Source of the DNA: Meiothermus granaticius NBRC 107808
GTDB lineage: Bacteria; Deinococcota; Deinococci; Deinococcales; Thermaceae
DNA length: 51,729 nucleotides
Assembly: GCF_003574355.1 (NCBI RefSeq)
Contig: NZ_QWLB01000025.1
Coordinates: 1 to 51,729, forward strand
Direction: 5' to 3'
The translations under genes were made by a program, and so were the position numbers. A model generated the notes under the pieces. That model had not been told where the DNA came from. It ran no database searches and saw nothing but the letters and a program-made list of their open reading frames with translations. Below, piece after piece: positions 26,623 to 35,898 of this stretch (position 1 is the stretch's first letter; each line of letters starts with the position of its first letter).

Positions 26623-27996
26623 ATGGCCGATTTGAGCGCTTCTGATTTTGGTCCTGAGTTTCGCTGGGGAGCCGCCACCGCCGCGTATCAAATCGAAGGT
26701 GCGGTGGCCGAGGATGGGCGGGGGGCCAGCATTTGGGACACCTTCAGCCACACCCCAGGCAAGGTTCGGGGGGGAGACAACGGCGATGTGGCCTGCGATC
26801 ACTACCACCGCTACCGTGAGGACCTCAGGCTGGCCTACGAGATGGGGATGTGGGTCTATCGCTTCTCGCTGGCTTGGCCCCGAATTCTCCCAGAGGGACG
26901 GGGCAGGCCCAACCCCAAGGGGCTGGACTTTTACCATCGGGTCATTGACCGCACCCTCGAGCTGGGCTTAGAGCCCTGGGTTACGCTGTACCACTGGGAC
27001 CTGCCCCAAGCCCTGGAGGATCAGGGGGGGTGGACCAACCGCGAGGTTGTGGGTTGGTTTAGCGATTACGCCGCGCTGTGCGCCCGGGCCTTTGGGGATC
27101 GGGTGCGAAACTGGATGGTGCTCAATGAGCCTTTTGTCTTCACCACCCTGGGCTACATGCTGGGCACCCATGCCCCTGGGCGCAAGGGCCTGGGCCACTA
27201 CCTCCCCGCCATCCACCACGCGGCCCTGGCGCAGGCCGAAGGCGGGCACGTGCTGCGCCAGATGCTGCCGGGGGCCCAGATCGGCACCACCTTCTCGGCT
27301 TCCTATGTGCAGCCCCTAAACCCCTGGCCCTGGAACCGGGGAGCCGCGGCCCGGATGGATGCCCTGGTCAACCGGCTGTTTCTCGAGCCCGCCCTTGGGC
27401 TAGGGTATCCCTGGCGCACCCTGCCCTTCTTACACCTCATGCGCCGCCACATCCGCCCAGGGGACCTCGAGCGCCTGGGGTTTGAGTTTGACTTCATCGG
27501 CCTCCAAACCTACTTCCGCATGATCGTGGGCTTCAGCCTGACCGATTTTGGCAACTTCGCCCGCGAGGTTCCCCACGCCAAGCGGGCCCGGCTCAACCCC
27601 ACCCCCTGGAGCGGAACCCTCACCGCGATGGGCTGGGAAGTCTGGCCGGAAAACCTCTACCGCCTGCTCAAGCAGTTCGGGGCCTATCCAGGGGTAAAAA
27701 AGATCGTGGTCACCGAGAACGGGGCCGCTTTTCCGGACACCGTGCGGGAGGGTCGGGTGGCCGACCCTGAGCGCTTGCGGTTCATCCAGGAGAGCTTGGG
27801 GTATGTGCTCAAGGCCCAGCGCGAGGGGGTTCCGGTCAAGGGTTACCTGGTCTGGAGCCTGCTGGACAACTTCGAGTGGGCCGAGGGCTACCATCCCCGT
27901 TTCGGGCTGGTCTATGTAGACTACCCCCAGCAGCAGCGCATATTGAAGGACTCGGGGCGCTGGTTTGCCCGCTTTCTGACCAGAGGGTCAGTTTGA
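26623..27996 (+). CDS. Family 1 glycoside hydrolase (beta-glycosidase)
   Basis: A 457-residue GH1 TIM-barrel enzyme of usual length. The N-terminal FRWGAATAAYQIEGA is at 13-27. The acid/base Glu169 is in VLNEPFVF and the nucleophile Glu365 is in VVTENGAAF. The sugar-binding SLLDNFEWAEGY is near the C-terminus. It hydrolyses beta-glucosides and beta-galactosides in the cytosol. No signal peptide. A TAGATT lies 9 nt before the ATG. Divergent from the macrodomain gene. Confidence 0.95.
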   Translation: MADLSASDFGPEFRWGAATAAYQIEGAVAEDGRGASIWDTFSHTPGKVRGGDNGDVACDHYHRYREDLRLAYEMGMWVYRFSLAWPRILPEGRGRPNPKGLDFYHRVIDRTLELGLEPWVTLYHWDLPQALEDQGGWTNREVVGWFSDYAALCARAFGDRVRNWMVLNEPFVFTTLGYMLGTHAPGRKGLGHYLPAIHHAALAQAEGGHVLRQMLPGAQIGTTFSASYVQPLNPWPWNRGAAARMDALVNRLFLEPALGLGYPWRTLPFLHLMRRHIRPGDLERLGFEFDFIGLQTYFRMIVGFSLTDFGNFAREVPHAKRARLNPTPWSGTLTAMGWEVWPENLYRLLKQFGAYPGVKKIVVTENGAAFPDTVREGRVADPERLRFIQESLGYVLKAQREGVPVKGYLVWSLLDNFEWAEGYHPRFGLVYVDYPQQQRILKDSGRWFARFLTRGSV

Positions 27997-27999
27997 GGG

Positions 28000-28005
28000 T
28001 AGAAT
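28000..28005 (+). promoter_or_regulatory. -10 box (TAGAAT) of leaderless pepF
   Basis: TAGAAT ends 7 nt before the ATG at 28013. CTGACC about 18 bp upstream could be a -35. It lies just after the GH1 stop, so pepF has its own promoter. Confidence 0.65.
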
Positions 28006-28012
28006 CGTCCCC

Positions 28013-29830
28013 ATGACCTCGCTGCCTAAGCGCACCGAACTCCCCAAGGAACAAACCTGGAACCTCGAGCCCCTCTTTGCTTCCGAAAGCCAATGGCAAA
28101 GCGCCCTGGAGCGGGTCTCGGCCTCGATTCAAGCCCTCGAGCCCTTCGCAGGCCGCTTAGCGGAAAGCGGGCAAACCTTGCTGGCCGCGCTGGAAACCCG
28201 CGAGCAAATAGGCCTCGAGGCCTCCAAGGTGACCATGTACGCCTCGCTCCAGCAGTCCACCGACGGGGGTAATGCCCTCTACACCAGCATGCTCAGCCAG
28301 GCCCGGGCGGTGATGGCACAGGTGGCGGCGGCGGCCGCCTACATCGAACCCGAAATCTTGGCCATCCCGGCCGAGCGGCTCGAGGCCCTCATCGCTCAGG
28401 AGCCTGGGTTGGCGCTCTACCGGCATTATTTCGAGGGCTTGCGGCTGCGCCAACCCCATGTGCGCAGCGCCGAGGTAGAGGCCGTGCTGGCCCAGGCTTC
28501 GGACCCCCTGGGGGGGCACAGCGCAACCGCCAGCGCCGCGACCAACGCCGATATGACCTTCCGAGCGGTGGAGTTCGGGGGGCAGCAGCTCGCGGTCTCC
28601 CACAGCAGCATCGGCGAACTGCTGGTGCACCCAGAGGCGGCGGTGCGCAAAGCGGCCTGGGAGTCCTATGCCGATGGCCACTTGGCCTTCCAACACACCC
28701 TGGCTTCTACCCTGCAAGGCAGCATCAAGAGCTACGTTTTCGGGACCCGGGCCCGGGGCTACCGCAGCAGCCTCGAGCGGGCGCTCAGCGTGGGTCGCAC
28801 CGTGAACAACATCCCCCGCAGCGTCTTCGACAACCTGTTGGCGGTTTTCGAAGCCAACCTGCCCACCTGGCACCGTTTCTGGCAACTTCGCCGGAAGGCC
28901 AAGGGCGGACGGTTGCCCAACCCCGATGTCCCCCTCTACGACGCTCCAGCCCCCCTGGTGCCAAGCCCCAGGGTCAGCTTCCGGGAGGCGGCTGAGATCA
29001 TCTGCCGGGGGATGGAACCCTTGGGAGCGGAATACGTCGAGCCCATGCGCCGGGGGTTGCTCGAGGAGCGCTGGGTGGACTGGGGCCAGAATATCGGAAA
29101 GCGGGCTGGGGCCTATTCCTCAGGGCTCAAGGGAACCTTTCCCTACATCTTCATGAGCTGGTCGGACGATCTGTTCTCGCTCTCCACCCTGGCCCACGAG
29201 CTCGGCCACTCCATGCACTCCTATTTTTCCCGCAACACCCAGCCCGCCGTTTACGCCAACTATTCCCTATTCATCGCGGAGGTGGCCTCCAACTTCAACC
29301 AAGCCCTGGTGCGCGCAATGCTGCTGCGCGAGGCCAAAACCCCGGAGTACAAGTTGGCTGTGCTGGAGGAAGCCTTTGCCAACTTCCACCGCTACCTCTT
29401 CGTGATGCCCACCCTGGCCAAGTTTGAGAAGGAGCTGTACGAGCGGATTGAGGCTGGAGGAGCCCTCTCCGCCCCTTTCCTCAATGCCCGGCTGGCCGAG
29501 CTGTTTAGCCAAGGCTATGGTGGGGCCGTAGAGATTGACCCAGAGCGGCTGGGTTCGGGCTGGATGAACTTTTCACACCTCTACCAGCCTTTCTATGTTT
29601 ACCAGTACGCCACCGGGATCGCCGCCGCCAATGCCCTGGCCCAGGGGGTGCTCGAGCAAGGCCCGGCCGCGGCCCAGCGGTACCTGCAATTCCTCAAGGT
29701 AGGGGACTCGGTTTATCCTCTGGAAGCCCTTCAGATCGCCGGGATTGACATGACCCGCCCAGAGCCAGTGGAGCGCGGCTTTGCGGTGCTCAAGGCCATG
29801 GTGGATGAGCTCGAGGGCTTAGTGGGCTAG
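28013..29830 (+). CDS. pepF: Oligoendopeptidase F (M3 family)
   Basis: A 605-residue cytosolic M3 metallopeptidase. The zinc site is His395-Glu396-His399 in LAHELGHSMHS, with the third ligand Glu in the following EVASNFNQAL helix. The N-terminal helical part (about 1-200) and FLNARLAELFSQGYGG are typical of PepF. It degrades short peptides. Starts immediately downstream of GH1 with its own leaderless promoter. Ends 8 bp from the convergent M8-like gene. Confidence 0.95.
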   Translation: MTSLPKRTELPKEQTWNLEPLFASESQWQSALERVSASIQALEPFAGRLAESGQTLLAALETREQIGLEASKVTMYASLQQSTDGGNALYTSMLSQARAVMAQVAAAAAYIEPEILAIPAERLEALIAQEPGLALYRHYFEGLRLRQPHVRSAEVEAVLAQASDPLGGHSATASAATNADMTFRAVEFGGQQLAVSHSSIGELLVHPEAAVRKAAWESYADGHLAFQHTLASTLQGSIKSYVFGTRARGYRSSLERALSVGRTVNNIPRSVFDNLLAVFEANLPTWHRFWQLRRKAKGGRLPNPDVPLYDAPAPLVPSPRVSFREAAEIICRGMEPLGAEYVEPMRRGLLEERWVDWGQNIGKRAGAYSSGLKGTFPYIFMSWSDDLFSLSTLAHELGHSMHSYFSRNTQPAVYANYSLFIAEVASNFNQALVRAMLLREAKTPEYKLAVLEEAFANFHRYLFVMPTLAKFEKELYERIEAGGALSAPFLNARLAELFSQGYGGAVEIDPERLGSGWMNFSHLYQPFYVYQYATGIAAANALAQGVLEQGPAAAQRYLQFLKVGDSVYPLEALQIAGIDMTRPEPVERGFAVLKAMVDELEGLVG

Positions 29831-29838
29831 CAGGGGTC

Positions 29839-30744
29839 TCACTTGCGGTCGTTGACCACCCCGATGGGGTGGATCAGCCGGGTGACCCAGGGTTGAGCCA
29901 GGGATTGGGTGTAGGTTGCGCTGGGCAGGCTGTAGGCATCCGCGGCCCCGTAGTTGACGGTATAGCCTAAGTCCTGCATGGAGCCAATGGTTACCCGGCT
30001 CAGGGGGTTTTTGCTGCCGATATACCCGGTCATGAGCTCATCCCCAAACACCGCCTTGCTCCAGTGGCTGTCACAGGTGCCTAGCCCACCTCCGGTCTCC
30101 AGGGGGATATTTCCCGTCCCCCCAAGGCGTTGCCACTCCCGCAGGGCGTTGGTTCCCACGAATTGGGGGTTGCTGCCACAACTCGCCCCGTTGCCCACAC
30201 CGGTCGCCAGGGCTCGCCCATACTCGTTCCAGAGGGTGCCAAACCCCAGTACGTGGGCCATCTCGTGGGTGACGGTTGCCAGCAGCAAACCTCGGCTCTC
30301 GAGGTCGTTCACATCTGCCGAGTCCAGGGTGATCACCCCGTAAATCGGAAGGTTGCTGCTGCTGCGGATCAGGCAGGGCCCAGAACTGCCCAAGGTGCCG
30401 CCCACCCCGTCCATGGGCTTAACCACCAGGTCTATGCGCACGCTGTTCACGGGGCCGCTATAGGCCGGCAGACTGCTGTCGCAGGTGTTGCTGCTATCGG
30501 TGTTGACGGTAAGGGTGGTGGCGGGCAACCCCACCGTAATCACTTGCTGCCAGCGCGCAGCCGCCTGCTGAAAGATGGCCTGCTGGCTGCTGCTCACCGA
30601 GTTGACGATGTTGAGGTCAATCTTGAATGAAGACGAGGTACCAGGAATACCCGCGAGCCCGCTCGAGGCGCCGGGGGTACCCGTGCCCCCACATCCCACC
30701 AAAACCCCAAGCAACAAAAACCCTACCCAACCCCTGTGGTTCAT
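29839..30744 (-). CDS. Leishmanolysin-like zinc metalloprotease lipoprotein
   Basis: A 301-residue protein with a lipobox LVGC at about 15-18, a Gly/Ser-rich spacer and a protease domain. The zinc motif HEMAHVLGFG (HExxHxxGxG metzincin type, about 160) and MTGYI with SRVTIGSMQDLGYTV resemble the leishmanolysin-related bacterial proteases. Paired Cys suggest disulfides. TAGGCT 7 nt before the ATG marks a leaderless start. It follows the larger metalloprotease lipoprotein in the same direction, forming a secreted protease pair. Confidence 0.85.
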   Translation of the reverse strand: MNHRGWVGFLLLGVLVGCGGTGTPGASSGLAGIPGTSSSFKIDLNIVNSVSSSQQAIFQQAAARWQQVITVGLPATTLTVNTDSSNTCDSSLPAYSGPVNSVRIDLVVKPMDGVGGTLGSSGPCLIRSSSNLPIYGVITLDSADVNDLESRGLLLATVTHEMAHVLGFGTLWNEYGRALATGVGNGASCGSNPQFVGTNALREWQRLGGTGNIPLETGGGLGTCDSHWSKAVFGDELMTGYIGSKNPLSRVTIGSMQDLGYTVNYGAADAYSLPSATYTQSLAQPWVTRLIHPIGVVNDRK

Positions 30745-30751
30745 AGGGTTG

Positions 30752-30757
30752 AGCCTA
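30752..30757 (-). promoter_or_regulatory. -10 box (TAGGCT) of leaderless metalloprotease gene
   Basis: Minus-strand TAGGCT ends 7 nt before the ATG at 30744. Confidence 0.6.
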
Positions 30758-30807
30758 AAAACGGAAGATGAATCTTTGGAGCATCTAGGGTGAAGATTTG
30801 ATGAACC

Positions 30808-32415
30808 TCAGCGAGGGAACTCGAGCCGCACCGAGTTGACCCCATCGGAGAGCACTACCTCGAACCGCCCTCCGACAGGCAGACCTTGGGTAGCGATCTG
30901 GGCGCTTCCACCCCTTAGCCACAGCCCTAGGGTGGTGCGCTCCGTCCCCAGGTGGGCCACCGAGGCATAGGGATACGAGGCCGAGTCCCACTTTAGGCTG
31001 AGCACGCCGCTGGTCTCGCCCAGGGAAACCCCCGGAGCGCTCTGAGGGCGCAACCCCACCGCCCGTTGCAGCAGGCTCCGGCTGCCGCTGCGCACCTCGA
31101 GCCCCATCACCGCACCGGGGTTGGGGATGCTGAAGCTGAAGTGCTCCTCGGCAAAGCCGGGGTCGGGGTCGGTGCCGGGACCATGGGGCGCCTCGAGCGG
31201 CACGCTCGAAAACGAGATCTCGCGCAACCCCGCGGGGGTCTCCAAGCGAAGGGTGTAGGGCCCTGGCCGGGGCGGGTCAGGCACAGCCCAGACGCGCTGC
31301 AGGGGGTTGAGCCAGAGCTCCCCTTTGTGCACCTTACCGCTCACCAACAGCACCTCCTGGGCCACCGTCAGAGACTGGGCTTGAGGGGGATTGTTCTCGA
31401 GATAGGCCTGGATCTTGCCGTAGGTGTAGTCGGAGATCCACTGGGGGCCGCAGTAGCTCATCACATCTTTGTACTTGGCCGGGTCATAAAGGGCACCGCC
31501 CAGACTATAGCCCCAGGAACCGATGGAGGCCCCCGCATACGCGCTGGGCCAGTTGGTCTCGAGGCCATCGCTGGTGTCACAGGGAGCGTGGTACATGCTC
31601 AGGTTATGCCCGAGCTCGTGGGTCATCACCCAGGCTGAGCTGTTGGCAGCATCCCAGCTCACCGAAACCCCTCTGGCGATGTAGCCGATACCGGCAATCC
31701 CACCACTGTATCCAACCTTGACCACCCCGGCATAGTAGCGGCGGCTCCCATCGCTGGAGCGAAGGGTAGAGAGCGCACTCAGCAGCGAAGACCAATCGCT
31801 GGAGGGGCCCTGAAAGGGCGCTCCGTAGGTAAAGGGGGCTCGAGCCAGGGTCTGTAGATCCCTTACCGGCAGCATGTCCTTGAGCAGGTCGGTAGAAGGC
31901 AGGGTAGGAGGGGTGCTCTGCCCCTGGGTGAGGATCGGCACCAGGGTCAGGTAGAGCACGGTTCCAGCCCCCACGGCGGGCTTGAGGGTTTGAAGGAGGC
32001 TCGATCCAGCGGAATCCGCATAAAGCCGCACCTCGAGCCCGCTCGCTACCCACCCCGCAGGTAGGGTAGCGGTGTAGGTGCTGCCCAGATCGCCCGGGCC
32101 CGCTGGAGTGGTGGGGAGGGTGGGGGGGCCCTGCAGGCTCAGGCGGCCCTGAAGGGCCGAACCCAGGTACACCTCCGCCCTGAGGTTGGCCGGGAGTTCA
32201 GCCTGAGCCCCTACCGCGTAAACCCGCAGCAAGGCCGGTTTTCCCGCCACCAGCCTTGGGGTGCTGCTGAGCACGCTCTGACCCCACTCAACCCGGGAGA
32301 GGGAGACCTGGCTCGAGCCCGGGGTCGGCGAACTGGGGGAGGTCGGGAGGGTCGAGCTCTGGGTCGAGCAGGCCGCCAGAGCCAAGAGCAGGATTAGGGG
32401 CGGGGCCTTGGTCAT
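30808..32415 (-). CDS. M66-like zinc metalloprotease lipoprotein
   Basis: A 535-residue protein. Signal peptide with lipobox LAAC (about 12-16), then a Ser/Thr/Pro-rich linker and a beta-rich N-terminal region. The zinc site HELGHNLSMYHAPC (about 266-279) has the extended HExxHxxxxxH form with a following Cys, and DVMSYCGPQWISD supplies the Met-turn. These match M66 (StcE/dictomallein-like) metzincins. The C-terminal 200 residues are beta-sandwich-like and may bind substrate. Anchored outside the cell. Divergent from proB. Confidence 0.82.
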   Translation of the reverse strand: MTKAPPLILLLALAACSTQSSTLPTSPSSPTPGSSQVSLSRVEWGQSVLSSTPRLVAGKPALLRVYAVGAQAELPANLRAEVYLGSALQGRLSLQGPPTLPTTPAGPGDLGSTYTATLPAGWVASGLEVRLYADSAGSSLLQTLKPAVGAGTVLYLTLVPILTQGQSTPPTLPSTDLLKDMLPVRDLQTLARAPFTYGAPFQGPSSDWSSLLSALSTLRSSDGSRRYYAGVVKVGYSGGIAGIGYIARGVSVSWDAANSSAWVMTHELGHNLSMYHAPCDTSDGLETNWPSAYAGASIGSWGYSLGGALYDPAKYKDVMSYCGPQWISDYTYGKIQAYLENNPPQAQSLTVAQEVLLVSGKVHKGELWLNPLQRVWAVPDPPRPGPYTLRLETPAGLREISFSSVPLEAPHGPGTDPDPGFAEEHFSFSIPNPGAVMGLEVRSGSRSLLQRAVGLRPQSAPGVSLGETSGVLSLKWDSASYPYASVAHLGTERTTLGLWLRGGSAQIATQGLPVGGRFEVVLSDGVNSVRLEFPR

Positions 32416-32440
32416 GATGCCCCCCTATTGTCCGGCAGCC

Positions 32441-32458
32441 CACCGCCTCCTTGCGGTG
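32441..32458. promoter_or_regulatory. Palindrome between protease and proB genes
   Basis: CACCGC-N6-GCGGTG, a perfect 6-bp inverted repeat in the 81-bp divergent gap. It could be an operator for either gene; no known regulator is indicated. Confidence 0.3.
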
Positions 32459-32496
32459 AGAAATGACCCGAGTGGCGTTACGATAAAAGATAGCTA

Positions 32497-33660
32497 ATGG
32501 AGAAGCGCTTTCCCCTCCCTCCGGAACCCTACCACCGCCTGGTCATCAAGGTGGGCAGTGCGGTGCTGGCAGGCTCGAGCGGGCTTAACCCCACCCGGCT
32601 GCACGACCTCGCCCGCCAGATCGCACAGCTGCGGGCCGAGGGTCGCGAGGTGGTTCTGGTTTCCTCAGGGGCCATGGCCTCTGGCGTGGCCAAGCTCGGC
32701 CTAAAGGGCCGCCCCAAAACCATGCCCGGCAAGCAAGCCGTGGCCGCGGTGGGGCAGCCGCTGTTGATGCGCGCCTGGACCGAGGCTTTTGCCAAACTGG
32801 ATCACGCTCCAACCCCCGAGATCGCCCAGATCCTCCTTACCGCCGAAGACCTGGCCCATCGCCACCGATACCTCAATGCCCGACACACCCTGGAAACCTT
32901 GCTCTCCTGGGGCATCCTCCCGATCATCAATGAGAACGACACGGTGATGACCGACGAGATTAAGTTTGGCGACAACGATCAGCTCTCGGCGCTCATCGCT
33001 TCGCTGGTAGGGGCGGATTTGCTGGTGCTGCTCTCGGACATAGATGCCCTTTTCAACACGGACCCGCGCTCCAACCCTGGGGCTCAGCCCATCCCCTACG
33101 TCGAGCAGGTGGATGCCGCGGTAATGGCCATGGCTGGGGAAAGCCCCAACGCGGTCGGCACCGGCGGGATGAGGAGCAAGCTCCTGGCGGCTGAAAAAGC
33201 CCAGGCTGCCGGGATTCCCATGCTGCTGCTGCCGGGAACCCGCCCGGGGGCGGTGCTCGAGGCCCTGGCCGGTCAGCCCCTGGGTACGCTATTTGCTGGG
33301 GGCAACCGCCGCTACAGCGGCAAAAAGCTCTGGCTCTACCAGCTTCCCAAACCCCAGGGCGAGGTCGTGGTGGATGCTGGGGCGGCCCAGGCCCTGCGCC
33401 AGGGGGGGGCCTCGCTGCTCCCCGCGGGGATTCGTGGGGTACGGGGGAACTTCGGGGTAGGCGAGGCGGTGAAATGCCTCGATGAGGGGGGGCGGCTGAT
33501 CGGAATCGGGCTGGTGAACTACTCTTCTGCCGAGCTAGCCCGCATCAAAGGGGTCAAAACCCGTGAGATCGAGGGAATTCTCGGGTACAAGCATTCCGAC
33601 GAAGCCATCCACCGTGACTATTTCGCCCTGGGGAACGAACTCGAGGTCGCCAAGCCGTAA
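32497..33660 (+). CDS. proB: Glutamate 5-kinase
   Basis: A 387-residue enzyme: amino-acid-kinase domain (about 1-260; VIKVGSAVLAG, LVSSGAMASG, INENDTV, KFGDNDQLSA, GTGGMRSKL) and a C-terminal PUA domain (about 285-370; VVVDAGAAQALRQGGASLLPAGI). It makes glutamyl-5-phosphate, the first step of proline synthesis. Upstream of proA by 31 bp. The SD before the ATG is weak. Confidence 0.97.
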   Translation: MEKRFPLPPEPYHRLVIKVGSAVLAGSSGLNPTRLHDLARQIAQLRAEGREVVLVSSGAMASGVAKLGLKGRPKTMPGKQAVAAVGQPLLMRAWTEAFAKLDHAPTPEIAQILLTAEDLAHRHRYLNARHTLETLLSWGILPIINENDTVMTDEIKFGDNDQLSALIASLVGADLLVLLSDIDALFNTDPRSNPGAQPIPYVEQVDAAVMAMAGESPNAVGTGGMRSKLLAAEKAQAAGIPMLLLPGTRPGAVLEALAGQPLGTLFAGGNRRYSGKKLWLYQLPKPQGEVVVDAGAAQALRQGGASLLPAGIRGVRGNFGVGEAVKCLDEGGRLIGIGLVNYSSAELARIKGVKTREIEGILGYKHSDEAIHRDYFALGNELEVAKP

Positions 33661-33678
33661 AGCGCTTGGCCCGCTTGG

Positions 33679-33684
33679 TAGACT
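33679..33684 (+). promoter_or_regulatory. -10 box (TAGACT) of proA
   Basis: TAGACT ends 7 nt before the ATG at 33692, in the 31-bp proB-proA gap, so proA may also be made from a leaderless transcript. Confidence 0.5.
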
Positions 33685-33691
33685 CGAGGCT

Positions 33692-34948
33692 ATGGTCAAC
33701 GCCCCTAGCTCACTGCTTCAGTTAGCCCAGGCGGCCCAAGCAGCGGCCCGAGCGCTCGCCAAAGCCAGCCCTGCGGCCAAGGCCCGGGCCCTGCAGCTCA
33801 CCGCAGAGAAGCTGCGCACGGAATGGGAGGGCCTCGAGGCGGCCAACCGCGTCGATCTGGCCCAGGCCGAGGCCACCGGTCTATCCAAAGCCAAGCTAGA
33901 CCGGCTCCGGCTCACCGCCAGAATTCGCGATGACCTGATCGGCGGGCTTTTACAGGTGGCCGAGATGCCGGACCCCATCGGGGCCATTGAAAGTCTCACG
34001 GTTCGCCCCAATGGCCTACAGGTGGGCCGGATGCGGGTCCCGCTGGGGGTTATCGGCTTCATCTATGAATCGCGGCCCAACGCCACCGTTGAGGCCAGCG
34101 CCCTCAGCCTCAAGGCCGGAAACGCCATCCTGCTGCGGGGCGGCAAGGAGGCCTGGCACTCCAATCGGGCCCTCGTGCAGGTGCTCCAGGCCTCGCTTAT
34201 AGAAGCAGGCTTACCCGCTGAGGCCATCCAGCTAGTACCCACCCCCGACCGCTCGGCCATCCTCGAGATGTGCCAACTGGCCGGGCTGCTGGACTTGATC
34301 ATTCCCCGGGGGGGCAAGGAGCTGATCGAGCTGGTGCAGCGCGAGGCCCGGATGCCGGTGCTGGCCCATGCCGAGGGGGTTAATCACCTCTACGTGGATG
34401 CCGGGGCGGATTTAGAGAGTGCAGTGGCCATCGCGGTGAACGGCAAAGCCCAGCGTCCCAGCACCTGCAACAGCCTCGAGAAGGTTTTGGTACACGCGAC
34501 CGAGGCCCCACGCTTCCTGCCCAGGCTAGCGGCGGCGATGCAGGCTGCTCAGGTTGAACTGCGGGGAGACCCGCGAACCCGGGCCATCATCGAGGCGACG
34601 GCTGCGCATGAAGAGGACTGGAGCACCGAGTACCTCGACCTGATCCTCACCGTGAAGGTGGTGGACTCCCTCGAGGAAGCCCTGGCCCACATCGCCCGCT
34701 ACGGCTCGAGGCATACTGAGGCCATCTGCACCAACACCCACCCCCATGCCATGCGCTTTCTGCACGAGGTAGACGCTTCGTTGGTGCTGGTCAATGCCTC
34801 GCCCCGCTTCAACGACGGCTTCCAACTCGGGCTAGGCGCTGAGATTGGGATCTCCACCAGCAAGCTGCACGCTTATGGGGCCATGGGGGTACGCGAACTC
34901 ACCACCACCAAGTTCATCGCCCTGGGGAACGGCCAAATACGAGACTAA
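33692..34948 (+). CDS. proA: Gamma-glutamyl phosphate reductase
   Basis: A 418-residue NADPH-dependent reductase of the aldehyde dehydrogenase superfamily. VPLGVIGFIYESRPNAT (about 110), LRGGKEAWHSN and the catalytic Cys in RPSTCNSLEKVL are visible. It converts glutamyl-5-phosphate to the semialdehyde, the step after ProB. The frame extends upstream through the proB end, but the ATG at 33692 gives the usual N-terminus and has a -10 box just upstream. Confidence 0.97.
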   Translation: MVNAPSSLLQLAQAAQAAARALAKASPAAKARALQLTAEKLRTEWEGLEAANRVDLAQAEATGLSKAKLDRLRLTARIRDDLIGGLLQVAEMPDPIGAIESLTVRPNGLQVGRMRVPLGVIGFIYESRPNATVEASALSLKAGNAILLRGGKEAWHSNRALVQVLQASLIEAGLPAEAIQLVPTPDRSAILEMCQLAGLLDLIIPRGGKELIELVQREARMPVLAHAEGVNHLYVDAGADLESAVAIAVNGKAQRPSTCNSLEKVLVHATEAPRFLPRLAAAMQAAQVELRGDPRTRAIIEATAAHEEDWSTEYLDLILTVKVVDSLEEALAHIARYGSRHTEAICTNTHPHAMRFLHEVDASLVLVNASPRFNDGFQLGLGAEIGISTSKLHAYGAMGVRELTTTKFIALGNGQIRD

Positions 34949-34955
34949 TGCTCTC

Positions 34956-35840
34956 ATGCTCGGGTTTTTACAGCGCATTTACCAAAGCTATACGGCCTCC
35001 CACATTCCCTTTTTCGCTGCCGCCCTGGCCTACTACGCGCTGTTCAGCCTGATGCCGCTGCTGTTTCTGTTGGTGGGGGTGTTTGGTTTCATCCTGCGGG
35101 GCAATGCCGAGCTCGAGAGCGCCTTTTTCAGCCGGTTGGTCGAGCTCACGGTGCTGCTGTTCCCCACCCAGCCGGAGATCGCCCAAACCCTACTGAGTTT
35201 TTTGACCAAAGGTGCGTTTCCCATCACCTTTGCCAGCTTGCTAGTACTCTTATGGGCCAGCAGCAACTTCTTTGCCGCTTTGGCCTACGCCCTGGGGGTG
35301 ATCTTCGGCCAGGGGCCTCCCCGGCTGCAGCTTCCCTTCCCCCCAGACTTCCCTGCCCCCGGCCTCTCTCCGCTGGGCCGTGGTTCACGGCGAGTTCTGG
35401 CCCAGCTAGGGGCACTGCGGGGGCGGGTGGCGGCGTTGCTGGCCCCACTGCTGCTGGGTTTAGCCCTCATCCTGCTGGCCCTGCTGGGGCTGGGGCTCTC
35501 CTTCCTGCTGCGCTATCTTCCAGCCGGGTTTGATTTTCTGCGGGGGGGCCTCGAGCTGATTCTTCCCATCCTGGGCGGTTTCCTGCTCTTCTTCTTCACC
35601 TATGCCCTGCTCCCGGTTCCCGCGCCCCAGCTCAGCTCAGCGCTGCTGTCGGCCCTGCTGGCCGCCCTGGCCTGGGAAGGGATGCGGCTGGGGCTGCCCC
35701 TCCTGCTCCCGCGCACCCAGTATGAGGTGATCTACGGCCCCATCGCTGGGTTCTTGCTGGCCCTGGTGGGGTTTTACCTGACCATGTGGATTCTGCTCTC
35801 GGGTGCGGTGGTGGCCCGGGTGCTTTCTGAGGAGGTTTAG
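34956..35840 (+). CDS. YihY/BrkB family integral membrane protein (copy 2)
   Basis: A 294-residue polytopic membrane protein with the family signature AALAYYALFSLMPLLFLLVG (about 20-39). Long Leu-rich segments follow, and a cytoplasmic loop with GRGSRRVLAQ lies near residue 150. I place the start at the ATG at 34956, 7 bp after proA, since upstream codons overlap proA. Paralogue of the gene at 457-1296; the two differ clearly outside the signature. Confidence 0.85.
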   Translation: MLGFLQRIYQSYTASHIPFFAAALAYYALFSLMPLLFLLVGVFGFILRGNAELESAFFSRLVELTVLLFPTQPEIAQTLLSFLTKGAFPITFASLLVLLWASSNFFAALAYALGVIFGQGPPRLQLPFPPDFPAPGLSPLGRGSRRVLAQLGALRGRVAALLAPLLLGLALILLALLGLGLSFLLRYLPAGFDFLRGGLELILPILGGFLLFFFTYALLPVPAPQLSSALLSALLAALAWEGMRLGLPLLLPRTQYEVIYGPIAGFLLALVGFYLTMWILLSGAVVARVLSEEV

Positions 35841-35886
35841 GCCCTCTCTCCGTGAAGCAAGGTGCAGTCGTCCGCTGGGCGGTGGG

Positions 35887-35892
35887 TATGCT
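35887..35892 (+). promoter_or_regulatory. -10 box (TATGCT) of leaderless ABC gene
   Basis: TATGCT ends 6 nt before the ATG at 35899. The intervening GGAGG is too close to the ATG to act as a normal SD. Confidence 0.6.
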
Positions 35893-35898
35893 GGAGGC

